The notes under the pieces were generated by a model that searched no databases, had not been told where the DNA came from, and saw nothing but the letters and a program-made list of their open reading frames with translations. From Caldifermentibacillus hisashii (GTDB lineage Bacteria; Bacillota; Bacilli; Bacillales; Caldibacillaceae), in NCBI RefSeq assembly GCF_027568575.1, contig NZ_JANUVP010000021.1: a stretch of DNA of 64,000 nucleotides. The stretch is one strand, 5' to 3'. A program made the translations under genes and the position numbers. Numbering within the stretch: the first letter of the stretch is position 1; every line of letters starts with the position of its first letter. Of the stretch, positions 55,556 to 63,763 are shown piece by piece.

Positions 55556-55586
55556 ATAATATAGTTTACGTTAACGTTAATGTCAA
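55556..55586 (-). promoter_or_regulatory. merR operon promoter with palindromic operator
   Basis: On the minus strand TTGACA (55581-55586) precedes TTAACGTTAACGTAAA (55565-55580), a near-perfect palindrome, and then TATATT at 17 or TATTAT at 19 bases spacing. A 19-base spacer with a palindrome between the boxes is the MerR hallmark. Confidence 0.75.
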
Positions 55587-55597
55587 TATTTTTTAAT

Positions 55598-55730
55598 AAA
55601 GAAAACTCGGCGACTGCCAAGCCTTCAGGCGACGGCAGAGCCGTAGTTGCGCTTATACTTAATTCTTAAAATTTCCCACTACGTCGAATTCGCTTCTTTG
55701 CTGGAAATTTATACATTCTTAACGTATAAG
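55598..55730 (+). repeat. Dispersed element, full copy C
   Basis: About 133 bases: a GC-richer left part with small inverted repeats (GGCGACTGCC, GGCAGAGCC), a centre CTTATACTTAATTCTTAAAA, and a right hairpin with AAATTTCC and GGAAATTT arms. Full copy also at 18521-18647 (opposite strand) and partial copies at 5653 and 32488. Confidence 0.8.
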
Positions 55731-55960
55731 AAAAGCTTGGGCTACGACTGTGAAAGGGAAGAACTGCTTCAACAGTAAAGTCAAAAGTTCCGGCAGTACA
55801 ACTCATGATTTCAGCAGATTAAAAATAACAGCATGGCACCGGGAATCACAAGCCACTTCAAAATTCTAGTAAAAACCTGACAGGAACCCGGCCCGATGAT
55901 ATTAAAAAAATCCATGGGAACCGCCCCCACGGATTTACGTGAATCATATTACCTGCTCGA

Positions 55961-56073
55961 TTCATACGGGTTTAATGGATACACACCCGCTCCCTACTAG
56001 TTTAAGTACTCACACCTACAAACCATCTCATACGATTTTAAGTTCATACACACGTGTTTCATACGGGTTTAAT
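55961..56073. repeat. Degenerate repeats reaching into the malL 3' end
   Basis: CATACGGGTTTAA at 55963 and 56060, CATACGATTTTAA at 56029 and a weaker CCTACTAGTTTAA at 55993 alternate with ACACAC blocks, spaced 30-36 bp. The last two copies are the final codons of malL, so the downstream ones are tandem copies of the gene end. Confidence 0.65.
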
Positions 56074-57704
56074 ACCGTTTCATCTGGCAACTTGTTTTCT
56101 GCTTCCGGGTAATTTTTCAATAATAGTGTAGACTCTTTCTCTCTCAACTCAGCCGGACATGTAAATACCGTTTTTTCCTCACTGAAATTACAAATAATTA
56201 TTGCTTGTTTTTCTCCCAATGTCCGGGTATATACAAACAATTTTGGGTCTTCCGGGTACAGTAAATCATATGTCCCATACACAAACAATTCATTTTCTTT
56301 TCTAATGCGAATCATTTGCTTATAAAAGTTCAAAATCGAATCCGGATCGTTTTCTTGTTGCTCGACATTGATATAAACATAGTTTTCATTTAAACCGAGC
56401 CACGATTTCCCAGCCGTTGTAAATCCGGCCATCGGTCCAGCGTTCCATTGCATAGGTGTCCTCGAATTGTCGCGTGACCGATTCCACACCACTTCCATTA
56501 TTTCTTCATGGGGACGACCTTTTGCACGTTCTGCCTTGTAAAAATTCCGCATACTAATATCATCATAATCTTCAATGTTCGCAAACTTGACATTCGTCAT
56601 ACCAATTTCTTGTCCTTGATAAATAAAAGGCGTCCCTTGCATAAGGAAATAGAGGGCACCGAGCATTTTCGCGCTTTCCTTCCAATACACGCGGTCATTC
56701 CCAATATTGGAAACACTGCGGGGTTGATCATGATTTTCTAAAAATAATGCATTCCAGCCTACATTTTCCAAGCCTTTTTGCCATTTACTTAAGATTTTTT
56801 TCAAAGCTACCACATCTAGCGGCTGCTTTACCTCTTTATCCCAGAGACTTAAGTGTTCAAATTGAAAAATCATATTCATATACCCGTTTTCTTCGCCAAC
56901 CCAGCGGTCCGCATCATCAATCGTAACACCGTTTGCCTCACCGACTGTCATAATATCATATTTTTTAAACGTATCTTTAGAAAAATCGCTTAACCACTCA
57001 TCGATTCCTTCCACGTTTCGGGTATAATCCATTGCATCCACATAATCTAAATGATCCGGATTGGGCATATCAGGGAATCCGGGCTGTTTTTTAATATGGG
57101 AAATTGCGTCAATCCGAAAGCCGTCAATACCTTTGTCAAGCCACCAGCATACCATCTCTTTTAAAGTATCACGGACTTCTTTATTTTCCCAATTTAAATC
57201 AGGCTGTTTTTTTGAGAAGAGATGAAAATAATATTGCCCAGTCTTTTCATCATATTCCCAAGTAGACCCTTCAAAAATCGATTTCCAGTTGTTCGGTTCC
57301 TTTCCATCTTTTCCATCACGCCAAATGTACCAATCCCGCTTCGGATTTTCACGGGAAGAACGGGATTCAATAAACCATGGATGTTCATCGCTTGTATGGT
57401 TAATGACAAGGTCCATAATTACTTTGATCCCTTGTTTATGGGCTTCATCTAATAATTTTTCAAAATCCTCCATTGTACCGAATTCATTCAATATATCTTG
57501 GTAATCGGATATATCATAGCCGTTATCATCATTTGGCGATTTATAGATAGGACAGAGCCAGATTACATCGATTCCTAGTCTTTTCAAATAATCAAGCTTT
57601 TCAACAACACCTTGTAAATCCCCTATCCCATCGCCGTTACTGTCTTTAAAACTGCGTGGATATATTTGATAGACAACGCTTTCTTTCCACCACTTTTTCT
57701 TCAT
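56028..57704 (-). CDS. malL: GH13 alpha-glucosidase (MalL-like)
   Basis: Intracellular alpha-glucosidase of the oligo-1,6-glucosidase/maltase group, 558 residues with no signal peptide. The catalytic set is visible: nucleophile Asp 199 in GFRIDAISH, acid/base Glu 256 in TVGEAN, and the Asp in LENHDQPRS. The residue after the nucleophile is Ala 200. From work on this family Val there goes with alpha-1,6 (isomaltase) action, and Ala or Thr with alpha-1,4 action, so a maltose/malto-oligosaccharide preference is likely. ATG 57704 follows AAGGAGACGAAATT. It lies downstream of the lacI-type gene on the same strand. Confidence 0.94.
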   Translation of the reverse strand: MKKKWWKESVVYQIYPRSFKDSNGDGIGDLQGVVEKLDYLKRLGIDVIWLCPIYKSPNDDNGYDISDYQDILNEFGTMEDFEKLLDEAHKQGIKVIMDLVINHTSDEHPWFIESRSSRENPKRDWYIWRDGKDGKEPNNWKSIFEGSTWEYDEKTGQYYFHLFSKKQPDLNWENKEVRDTLKEMVCWWLDKGIDGFRIDAISHIKKQPGFPDMPNPDHLDYVDAMDYTRNVEGIDEWLSDFSKDTFKKYDIMTVGEANGVTIDDADRWVGEENGYMNMIFQFEHLSLWDKEVKQPLDVVALKKILSKWQKGLENVGWNALFLENHDQPRSVSNIGNDRVYWKESAKMLGALYFLMQGTPFIYQGQEIGMTNVKFANIEDYDDISMRNFYKAERAKGRPHEEIMEVVWNRSRDNSRTPMQWNAGPMAGFTTAGKSWLGLNENYVYINVEQQENDPDSILNFYKQMIRIRKENELFVYGTYDLLYPEDPKLFVYTRTLGEKQAIIICNFSEEKTVFTCPAELREKESTLLLKNYPEAENKLPDETVLNPYETRVYELKIV

Positions 57705-57751
57705 ATAATTTCGTCTCCTTCTTTGACGTATATCAAAATCCTTAATAAAGC

Positions 57752-57863
57752 GAAACTTCCATCAGGGGGTTCATCGCCTCTGATGGTTAGCCATTCGAAC
57801 CTTTACGAGCACCCCGTCCCCACCTATCGTCTTTGTAAACGTAGAATCTTTGTGATGGGGGGA
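57752..57863 (+). repeat. CCCCACCT stem-loop element, copy 2
   Basis: Starts GAAACTTCCATCAGGGGG, then a palindrome CATCAG/CTGATG, and ends with CCCCACCT - GTCTTTGTAAAC - AGAATCTT - GATGGGG. The order and blocks match the minus strand of 27841-27914. It is 5' of malL, so it could be part of its leader. Confidence 0.6.
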
Positions 57864-57940
57864 TAACTTATACCGTTAAACGAAAACGGATACAAACGAT
57901 TCAAATGATACCCTTCATTTTTCGGTAAAGTTGCCAATGT

Positions 57941-58966
57941 TCATGGAATCATTTTTTTACAAGAATCCCTTTCTACTATCTTCGTTGGAATAATTAAACT
58001 TTTCTTCAGCGCATTTGGTTCATTGATTTGCTCAATGACCGTTTTAGCAGCTTCATATCCTAATTGAAAAATTTGTATATCCACTGAAGTTAATCTAGGG
58101 TTTGAGACTCTTGATATGGTTGAATTATTAAAACAAATAACACTTACATCTTCCGGCACTTTCAAGCCAATTTTAGATAAGGCGGACAATACAATTAATG
58201 CATTTAAATCATCCGTAAGAACCATTGCTGTAGGAGGCTCAGGTAAAGACATTAGTTCATGAATCACTTGCACGCCTTCTTCATAGTTGTAATTAATATT
58301 TTTGATATACTCATCGCAAATTTCTAACTGGTTTGCCCGTAATGATTGTTGAAACCCGGCCAATCTTGCATTCGTTACTTCATATTTTTTATCGTCCCCT
58401 ATAAAAGCAATTCGCATATGACCAAGTTTGATTAAGTATTGTGTCGCATCCATTGCGGCGAGGATATTATCATTATCAACATAAGCAATTTTATTGACAT
58501 CTTTTGTCGGCTTACCTAATATGACAAAAGGAATTTGACTTTGAATTAAATAATCGACAACCGGGTCATCTTTTTTTGAATATAAGACTAAGACGCCATC
58601 CACTTGTTTTCCATTCACCATTTTTAAGACATCTTGGAATAAATCTTCCTCAGACTCCCCTGTAGAAAGCCGAATACTGTAATCATATTTGTTGCATACA
58701 TAACTGATTCCTCGAAGTACTTCCGGAATGAACGTTGTGTGAACCGCTTCACTAGCAGAATGTTTCATAATCACTCCAATGGTTTTGGTTGTTTGTTGGA
58801 CCAAAGATCTGGCATTCAAATTTGCGTGATATCCGAGTTCTTCAATGACCTTCCTCACATGCTTCTTTGTTTTTTCACTAATTTTCGGACTATCTGACAA
58901 TACTCTTGATACCGTTGAAATAGAGACATTTGCCTTTTTTGCTACATCTTTTATCGTTACCGCCAC
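57941..58966 (-). CDS. LacI-family sugar regulator (MalR-like)
   Basis: A 341-residue repressor or activator. The N-terminal LacI helix-turn-helix with hinge is plain (VTIKDVAKKANVSISTVSRVLSDSPKISEKTKKHVRKVIEELGYHANLNARSL, residues 3-55), followed by the periplasmic-binding-like effector domain. GTG at 58966 is chosen because GGTGGA lies upstream and the helix-turn-helix then starts at residue 3. An in-frame extension to 59074 does not fit the family. Flanked by malL and the second importer, whose promoters it probably controls. Confidence 0.92.
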   Translation of the reverse strand: MAVTIKDVAKKANVSISTVSRVLSDSPKISEKTKKHVRKVIEELGYHANLNARSLVQQTTKTIGVIMKHSASEAVHTTFIPEVLRGISYVCNKYDYSIRLSTGESEEDLFQDVLKMVNGKQVDGVLVLYSKKDDPVVDYLIQSQIPFVILGKPTKDVNKIAYVDNDNILAAMDATQYLIKLGHMRIAFIGDDKKYEVTNARLAGFQQSLRANQLEICDEYIKNINYNYEEGVQVIHELMSLPEPPTAMVLTDDLNALIVLSALSKIGLKVPEDVSVICFNNSTISRVSNPRLTSVDIQIFQLGYEAAKTVIEQINEPNALKKSLIIPTKIVERDSCKKMIP

Positions 58967-59121
58967 GTATTTTCCACCGACCTTCTCATTTCCGAAATGA
59001 ATATTTCTTATCTTATTATATTTACTAATTTGGACTGGGTTAAGTAGCGTAAAAAATTTTCTTCCGCTTTGCAAAATTTTTACAAGTTTCCTGATGTGAG
59101 CAAATATTTACTTTCATATAG

Positions 59122-59135
59122 GGATAACGTTTGCA
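59122..59135. promoter_or_regulatory. LacI/CcpA-type operator 1
   Basis: GGATAACGTTTGCA, read on the other strand TGCAAACGTTATCC, fits the TGNAANCGNTNNC core. It lies on the lacI-type gene side, suggesting autoregulation or CcpA control. Confidence 0.6.
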
Positions 59136-59252
59136 CAATGTAATCTCATATTACCATTTATCATTGTACAAATCAATCGCAATAAAGGAGACCCGATTTC
59201 TAATATTTCTACATAAAACTCCACATTTGACTATTTTAGACAAGTGAATCTC

Positions 59253-59281
59253 TTGACCAATATTTTTATCTGTGCTATATT
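59253..59281 (+). promoter_or_regulatory. Promoter of sugar importer 2
   Basis: TTGACC and TATATT with a 17-base spacer, about 137 bases upstream of the binding-protein ATG and just before operator 2. Confidence 0.75.
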
Positions 59282-59288
59282 TAATCTA

Positions 59289-59302
59289 TGAAAACGTTTG
59301 CC
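59289..59302. promoter_or_regulatory. LacI/CcpA-type operator 2
   Basis: TGAAAACGTTTGCC lies 7 bases after the -10 box, at about the transcription start. Bound repressor would block initiation. Confidence 0.75.
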
Positions 59303-59378
59303 CTTTGACGCGGGTTACTCTATCATCTGGTACACGTTTATAAGAATTTAAGCTTGTGTTGTATATGACACGGTTTTC

Positions 59379-59392
59379 GGCAAACGGTTTCA
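59379..59392. promoter_or_regulatory. LacI-type operator 3
   Basis: GGCAAACGGTTTCA (TGAAACCGTTTGCC on the other strand) differs from operator 2 by one base. It lies 25 bases before the binding-protein ATG, as a second site for looping or roadblock. Confidence 0.65.
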
Positions 59393-59417
59393 CTTTTACA
59401 AAGGGAGGTCTTATTTA

Positions 59418-60770
59418 ATGAACAAGAAATGGTTCATGGTGTTATTCTCAATTGTACTTTCTATCGGAGTTCTTGCAGGATGTTCAGGCGGTTCTGATGA
59501 AAAAGCTTCCGGTGGTAAGGATGATAAAGGCTCTGTATACTATTTAAATTTCAAGCCGGAAATTGCTGATCAAATTAAACAAATGGCAAAAGATTTCACA
59601 AAAGAAACCGGCATTAAAGTTACGATGACTACAGCTGCAGGCGGTACATATGAATCCACATTGAAAGCTGAAATCTCAAAATCTGAAGCTCCAACCATTT
59701 TCTTTATTAACGGACCTATTGGTTATTCGAACTGGAAAGATTATACATTAGATTTATCAGATTCCGATATTTATAGCTGGTTGTTAGATAAAGATATGGC
59801 TATTAAAGGAGACGATGGCGGCGTTTATGGTGTTCCAATCGCTGTTGAAGGCTATGGAATTATCTATAACAAATCGATTATGAATAAATACTTTTCATCT
59901 GCTAACAAATCGACTGAATACACATCAATGGATGAAATTAAAAACTTTGATGCGTTAAAAGCCGTTGTTGAAGATATGACAAAATTAAAAGACGAATTAG
60001 GGATTGAAGGGGTCTTTTCTTCTACATCTTTGGCATCCGGCGAACAATGGAGATGGACCACTCATTTAGCTAACTTACCAATATACTATGAATACAAGGA
60101 TAAAAAAGCAAACTCTTTAGATAAAATTGATTTTACTTATGGGAATAATTTTAAAAATATCTTTGACTTGTACTTAAACAACTCAGCAGTAAAACCGACT
60201 TTACTTGGTAGTAAAACAACTGACGACTCCATGGCTGAATTTGCACTCGGAAAAACCGCCATGGTACAAAACGGCAACTGGGCTTGGAATCAAATTGCGG
60301 ATGTTGACGGTAACGTTGTAAAAGCTGAAGATATCGGGTTCCTTCCAATATATACCGGAGTTGAAGGTGAAGAACATCAAGGTCTTGCCATCGGTACGGA
60401 AAACTACTTAGCGATTAATGCAAAAGCTTCCAAGAAAGATATTGAAGCTTCCAAGAAATTTATTGACTGGATGTTCAACTCTGAAAAAGGAAAAGACTAT
60501 GTGGTAAACAAATTTGGCTTTATCCCGACATTCAACACATTTGGTGAAAATGAAATTCCAACCGATCCATTGGCACAAGCTGTTATTGCCGATATGGGAA
60601 ACAAGGAAACAACACCTGTTGATTGGGTATTTACAACATTCCCAAGCGAAAATTTCAAAAATGAAGTTGGGAACTCGTTATTGCTTTACGCACAAGACCA
60701 AGCAAAATGGGAAGACGTGGTAAAAACATTTAAGAAATCGTGGGAATCAGAAATGTCATTAAAACAATAA
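59418..60770 (+). CDS. Sugar-binding lipoprotein of ABC importer 2
   Basis: Solute-binding protein family 1, 450 residues. The signal peptide ends in lipobox LAGC (Cys about 22) and is followed by a Gly/Ser/Lys linker. Two-lobe body with EAPTIFFINGPIGYSNW, YGVPIAVEGYGIIYNK and AIGTENYLAINAKASKKD, close to maltodextrin-binding proteins of the MdxE/MalE sort. First gene of the operon. GGGAGGTCTTATTTA precedes the ATG. With malL and the LacI regulator nearby, maltose or maltodextrin is the likely ligand (inference). Confidence 0.93.
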   Translation: MNKKWFMVLFSIVLSIGVLAGCSGGSDEKASGGKDDKGSVYYLNFKPEIADQIKQMAKDFTKETGIKVTMTTAAGGTYESTLKAEISKSEAPTIFFINGPIGYSNWKDYTLDLSDSDIYSWLLDKDMAIKGDDGGVYGVPIAVEGYGIIYNKSIMNKYFSSANKSTEYTSMDEIKNFDALKAVVEDMTKLKDELGIEGVFSSTSLASGEQWRWTTHLANLPIYYEYKDKKANSLDKIDFTYGNNFKNIFDLYLNNSAVKPTLLGSKTTDDSMAEFALGKTAMVQNGNWAWNQIADVDGNVVKAEDIGFLPIYTGVEGEEHQGLAIGTENYLAINAKASKKDIEASKKFIDWMFNSEKGKDYVVNKFGFIPTFNTFGENEIPTDPLAQAVIADMGNKETTPVDWVFTTFPSENFKNEVGNSLLLYAQDQAKWEDVVKTFKKSWESEMSLKQ

Positions 60771-60791
60771 AATCCCCCTCACATTCATATA

Positions 60792-60822
60792 GGTCTTTCC
60801 GGGCAATTGAACCGGGAAGACC
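60792..60822 (+). terminator. Hairpin after sugar-binding protein 2 gene
   Basis: GGTCTTTCCGG and CCGGGAAGACC around a 9-base loop, 22 bases after the stop, with a weak T tract. Probably limits readthrough into the permease genes. Confidence 0.65.
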
Positions 60823-61016
60823 ATTTTACAAGAATTTTACGCAGTTACCGGAAAAAGTGCGAAATATTCTTGCTAAACATCGTATTTAGATGTATTTTCA
60901 GGTTTTAGCATATTATACATTGTGTTAGTAAATCTATTTCAGTGGCGTCGGATTTTACAAATTTCGTGTTTACCAATTTTGGGATTTATCCTTTTAGAAG
61001 AGTGTGGTGAAAGATT

Positions 61017-61862
61017 ATGAATAAATCATTAAAGAAATATTTCCCGATCTTTGCATTACCGACCATTGTCGCATTTGTCATCTCTTTTGTCATACCGTTT
61101 ATCATGGGGCTTTATTTATCTTTTACCAAATTTAATACGGTAACAGATGCAGAATGGATTGGTTTAAAAAACTATATAACGGCATTTGCCAATGACACTA
61201 CCTTTTTACAATCTTTATGGTTCACCGTAAAATTTACGGTTGTGTCCGTTATTACCATTAATGTTATTGCTTTTATACTGGCCTTGCTGTTAACCGGTAC
61301 CCTTAAGGGAACAAACCTTTTTCGGACGGTATTTTTTATGCCGAACTTAATCGGCGGGATTGTACTCGGATATATTTGGTTATCCATTATTAACTCATTC
61401 CTTTATAATTTTGATTTGACAATTACTTATGATGCCAAATACGGTTTCTGGGGGCTGGTCATCATGATGAACTGGCAATTAATCGGCTATATGATGATTA
61501 TTTATATTGCCGGCATTCAAAATGTACCGGTTGAGCTGATTGAAGCGGCAAAAATTGACGGAGCAAGCAGATTCCAAATTTTAAGGAAAGTAACATTGCC
61601 TCTTGTTATGCCTTCAGCAACAATCTGTTTATTCCTTACTTTAACGAACTCCTTTAAACTATTTGATCAAAACTTAGCCTTAACGAACGGGGCACCGGGC
61701 GAATCCACAACAATGGTTGCCTTGGATATTTACAAAACATTTTACAGTAGGATGGGCTGGGAAGGTGTTGGTCAAGCGAAGGCGGTTATTTTCTTCCTTA
61801 TTGTCGGGATCATTGCGATTACCCAAGTTGTATTAACTAGACGCAAGGAGGTCGAAAACTGA
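61017..61862 (+). CDS. Sugar ABC permease of importer 2 (MalF type)
   Basis: Permease of 281 residues with six helices and EAA loop IEAAKIDGASRFQILRKVTLPLVMP (about 183-207). FFMPNLIGGIVLGYIW is shared with the permease at 43485-44360, so the two importers are paralogs. GTGGTGAAAGATT precedes ATG 61017. Its stop overlaps the next ATG as TGATG. No ATPase gene follows. Confidence 0.93.
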   Translation: MNKSLKKYFPIFALPTIVAFVISFVIPFIMGLYLSFTKFNTVTDAEWIGLKNYITAFANDTTFLQSLWFTVKFTVVSVITINVIAFILALLLTGTLKGTNLFRTVFFMPNLIGGIVLGYIWLSIINSFLYNFDLTITYDAKYGFWGLVIMMNWQLIGYMMIIYIAGIQNVPVELIEAAKIDGASRFQILRKVTLPLVMPSATICLFLTLTNSFKLFDQNLALTNGAPGESTTMVALDIYKTFYSRMGWEGVGQAKAVIFFLIVGIIAITQVVLTRRKEVEN

Positions 61863-62701
61863 TGAATGCAACAAAGAAAAGAACCAATAGTCTTGTTATT
61901 ACCATTGTTTTATTCATCCTTGCTCTAGCCTTTTTAGCACCAATTTTTTTGATTTTTATTAACTCTTTTAAAGGGAAACTTTTTATTAGTGAAGACGTAT
62001 TTTCCTTTCCGAATTCAAAGACCTTTGTCGGGTTGGAAAACTATATTCGCGGAATTGATACGGTTAATTTCTGGAACAGTTTTGGACTATCATTATTTAT
62101 TACCGTATTTTCAGTGGCAGTTATCGTCCTCTGTACAGCGATGACAGCTTGGTATATTGTTCGCGTAAAAAATAAATTTACAAACTTCTTATATTATATG
62201 TTCGTCTTTTCGATGATTGTCCCGTTCCAAATGGTGATGTTTACGTTAACTTGGTTTGCCAATCGTTTGCATTTAGATAACCCGGTCGGGATTATTATCG
62301 TTTATCTTGGATTCGGCGCCGGTCTTTCGGTATTCATGTTCACCGGATTTGTTAAGGCCATCCCGCTTGAAATTGAAGAAGCAGCGATTATTGACGGTTG
62401 CGGTCCAATCCGGACATTTTTCTTAATCGTTCTGCCAATGCTAAAACCAACCGCAGTAACAGTGGCGATTTTGAATGCCATGTGGATTTGGAATGACTAC
62501 TTACTTCCATATCTATTACTTGGAACGAATTACAAAACGATTCCGATTTCTATTCAATATTTGCAAGGCTCTTACGGCAACACCGATTACGGCTCACTGA
62601 TGGCATTACTTGTATTATCCATTGTGCCGGTCATCATCTTCTACTTAGCTTGTCAAAAACATGTTATAAAAAGTATTACGGCCGGCTCGGTAAAAGGATA
62701 A
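61862..62701 (+). CDS. Sugar ABC permease of importer 2 (MalG type)
   Basis: Permease of 279 residues, six helices, EAA loop IEEAAIIDGCGPIRTFFLIVLPMLKP (about 181-206), with translation coupled to the upstream permease by TGATG overlap. Forms with 59418 and 61017 an importer that must borrow an MsmX-like ATPase. A strong terminator follows. Confidence 0.93.
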   Translation: MNATKKRTNSLVITIVLFILALAFLAPIFLIFINSFKGKLFISEDVFSFPNSKTFVGLENYIRGIDTVNFWNSFGLSLFITVFSVAVIVLCTAMTAWYIVRVKNKFTNFLYYMFVFSMIVPFQMVMFTLTWFANRLHLDNPVGIIIVYLGFGAGLSVFMFTGFVKAIPLEIEEAAIIDGCGPIRTFFLIVLPMLKPTAVTVAILNAMWIWNDYLLPYLLLGTNYKTIPISIQYLQGSYGNTDYGSLMALLVLSIVPVIIFYLACQKHVIKSITAGSVKG

Positions 62702-62717
62702 TAGTTTCACATCATAT

Positions 62718-62770
62718 AAACCGGAATAAACGATGGAACAGTCTTTATTCCGGTTTATTTTTATTTTTTA
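62718..62770 (+). terminator. Terminator of sugar importer 2 operon
   Basis: AAACCGGAATAAA and TTTATTCCGGTTT form a 13-bp perfect stem followed by a long T-rich run. Confidence 0.92.
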
Positions 62771-62864
62771 AAAATCTCTATGTTTGAAGTTTCATTTTAC
62801 TAAGGAGTGGAAAAATATCTATATTTTGTATAGATGGCGATCCCGCTTGTGAAAATTCACTGTT

Positions 62865-63182
62865 TTATTTTTTAAATCTATCGTCTGTATACACGTACCA
62901 CGTACCAAAAATAACAATGGCTATTAATAAAATAAGCCCAACATTAAATAAAATTTTCATTTCAAAAAGACTGCTTAAAGCAAATAAAAGAAAGCTTAAA
63001 CAAATCCCATACATCATTTTTCCCATAACTTTACATAAAGCTACTTCGTCATATTGTTCTTTTTCACTTTCGGGGAAGTTATTGTAACTTGCAAGCAAAA
63101 AACCGCCTTTTCCCCTTGATAGAATGATAGCAAAAATCAAAAAAGGGATCATTATTATTAGATGTGCAATCGCCATCGCCAT
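62865..63182 (-). CDS. DUF3784-like small membrane protein
   Basis: A 105-residue protein with three hydrophobic helices (about 3-20, 50-70, 74-94). The GKGGFLLASYNNFPESEKEQYDEVALCKVMGKMM segment between helix 1 and 2 is typical of DUF3784 proteins. Function unknown. ATG 63182 follows AAGGAGCTGAACAAT. A longer open frame to 63284 has no such site. Stands alone on the minus strand. Confidence 0.8.
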   Translation of the reverse strand: MAMAIAHLIIMIPFLIFAIILSRGKGGFLLASYNNFPESEKEQYDEVALCKVMGKMMYGICLSFLLFALSSLFEMKILFNVGLILLIAIVIFGTWYVYTDDRFKK

Positions 63183-63394
63183 ATTGTTCAGCTCCTTCGA
63201 GTAAACTTTTCCGCTTCTTTGCTGTTTAAAATGAAAGCTCACTGTCACACTAATTGTAAAATGATTTCTGGCAAAAAACACCATGAACCAAAATTTAATA
63301 TTAAGTGCTATTTTGTTTCATGTTTTTTGGGACACTATTCTTTGAAGTGAAGGTCTTCTTAACCCTTAAGAATGAAAACTTATTAAGGTAGCCT

Positions 63395-63676
63395 TTAAAA
63401 TCCCGAATCGGCTTCATATCCTTTCCAATCAATTTTAGACACCATTATCAGATCTAAATCATCACGAAAAGCAAACTCTATGTTTACCTTTTTAGTTTTA
63501 TCAAAATACCCAATAATTTCTTCCCCAGTGTCTTCCCTTTCATAGTAATTTTCTCCATATACATCAATGACTTCCTTTTTTGAGCTACCTAATTTAATTC
63601 CTTTTTGTGTTATGTATTTTTCTTTGAATATGACTAAACTTAATAGCCTTGTACATTTCCAATAAAATTTATGCAT
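63395..63676 (-). CDS. Hypothetical protein, 93 residues
   Basis: Not recognised with confidence. The central part GIKLGSSKKEVIDVYGENYYERED followed by a short beta-rich tail (IGYFDKTKKVNIEFAFRDD) resembles single-repeat BamE/DUF4309-like small proteins, usually secreted, in Bacillaceae. The N-terminus lacks a normal signal peptide, so the gene may be truncated. ATG 63676 follows AAAGGAGATTTGTTT. It sits next to a reductase fragment, in a region that looks eroded. Confidence 0.5.
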   Translation of the reverse strand: MHKFYWKCTRLLSLVIFKEKYITQKGIKLGSSKKEVIDVYGENYYEREDTGEEIIGYFDKTKKVNIEFAFRDDLDLIMVSKIDWKGYEADSGF

Positions 63677-63763
63677 AAACAAATCTCCTTTAAAAAAGAC
63701 CGACAAGGGGATTTGGTCTTCAAATAATAGTACCAATATCCTTCTGCAGATAGATTGTTTACA

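Larger units (their letters stand above)
55519..56027. other. Intergenic region merR - malL
   Basis: 509 bases holding the merR promoter/operator (55556-55586), dispersed element copy C (55598-55730) and repeats copied from the malL 3' end (55961-56073). The middle (55740-55950) shows no supported feature. Confidence 0.55.
58967..59417. other. Divergent control region lacI-type / sugar importer 2
   Basis: 451 bases between divergent genes, with three LacI/CcpA-like sites (59122-59135, 59289-59302, 59379-59392) and an importer promoter at 59253-59281. No gene. Confidence 0.65.
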
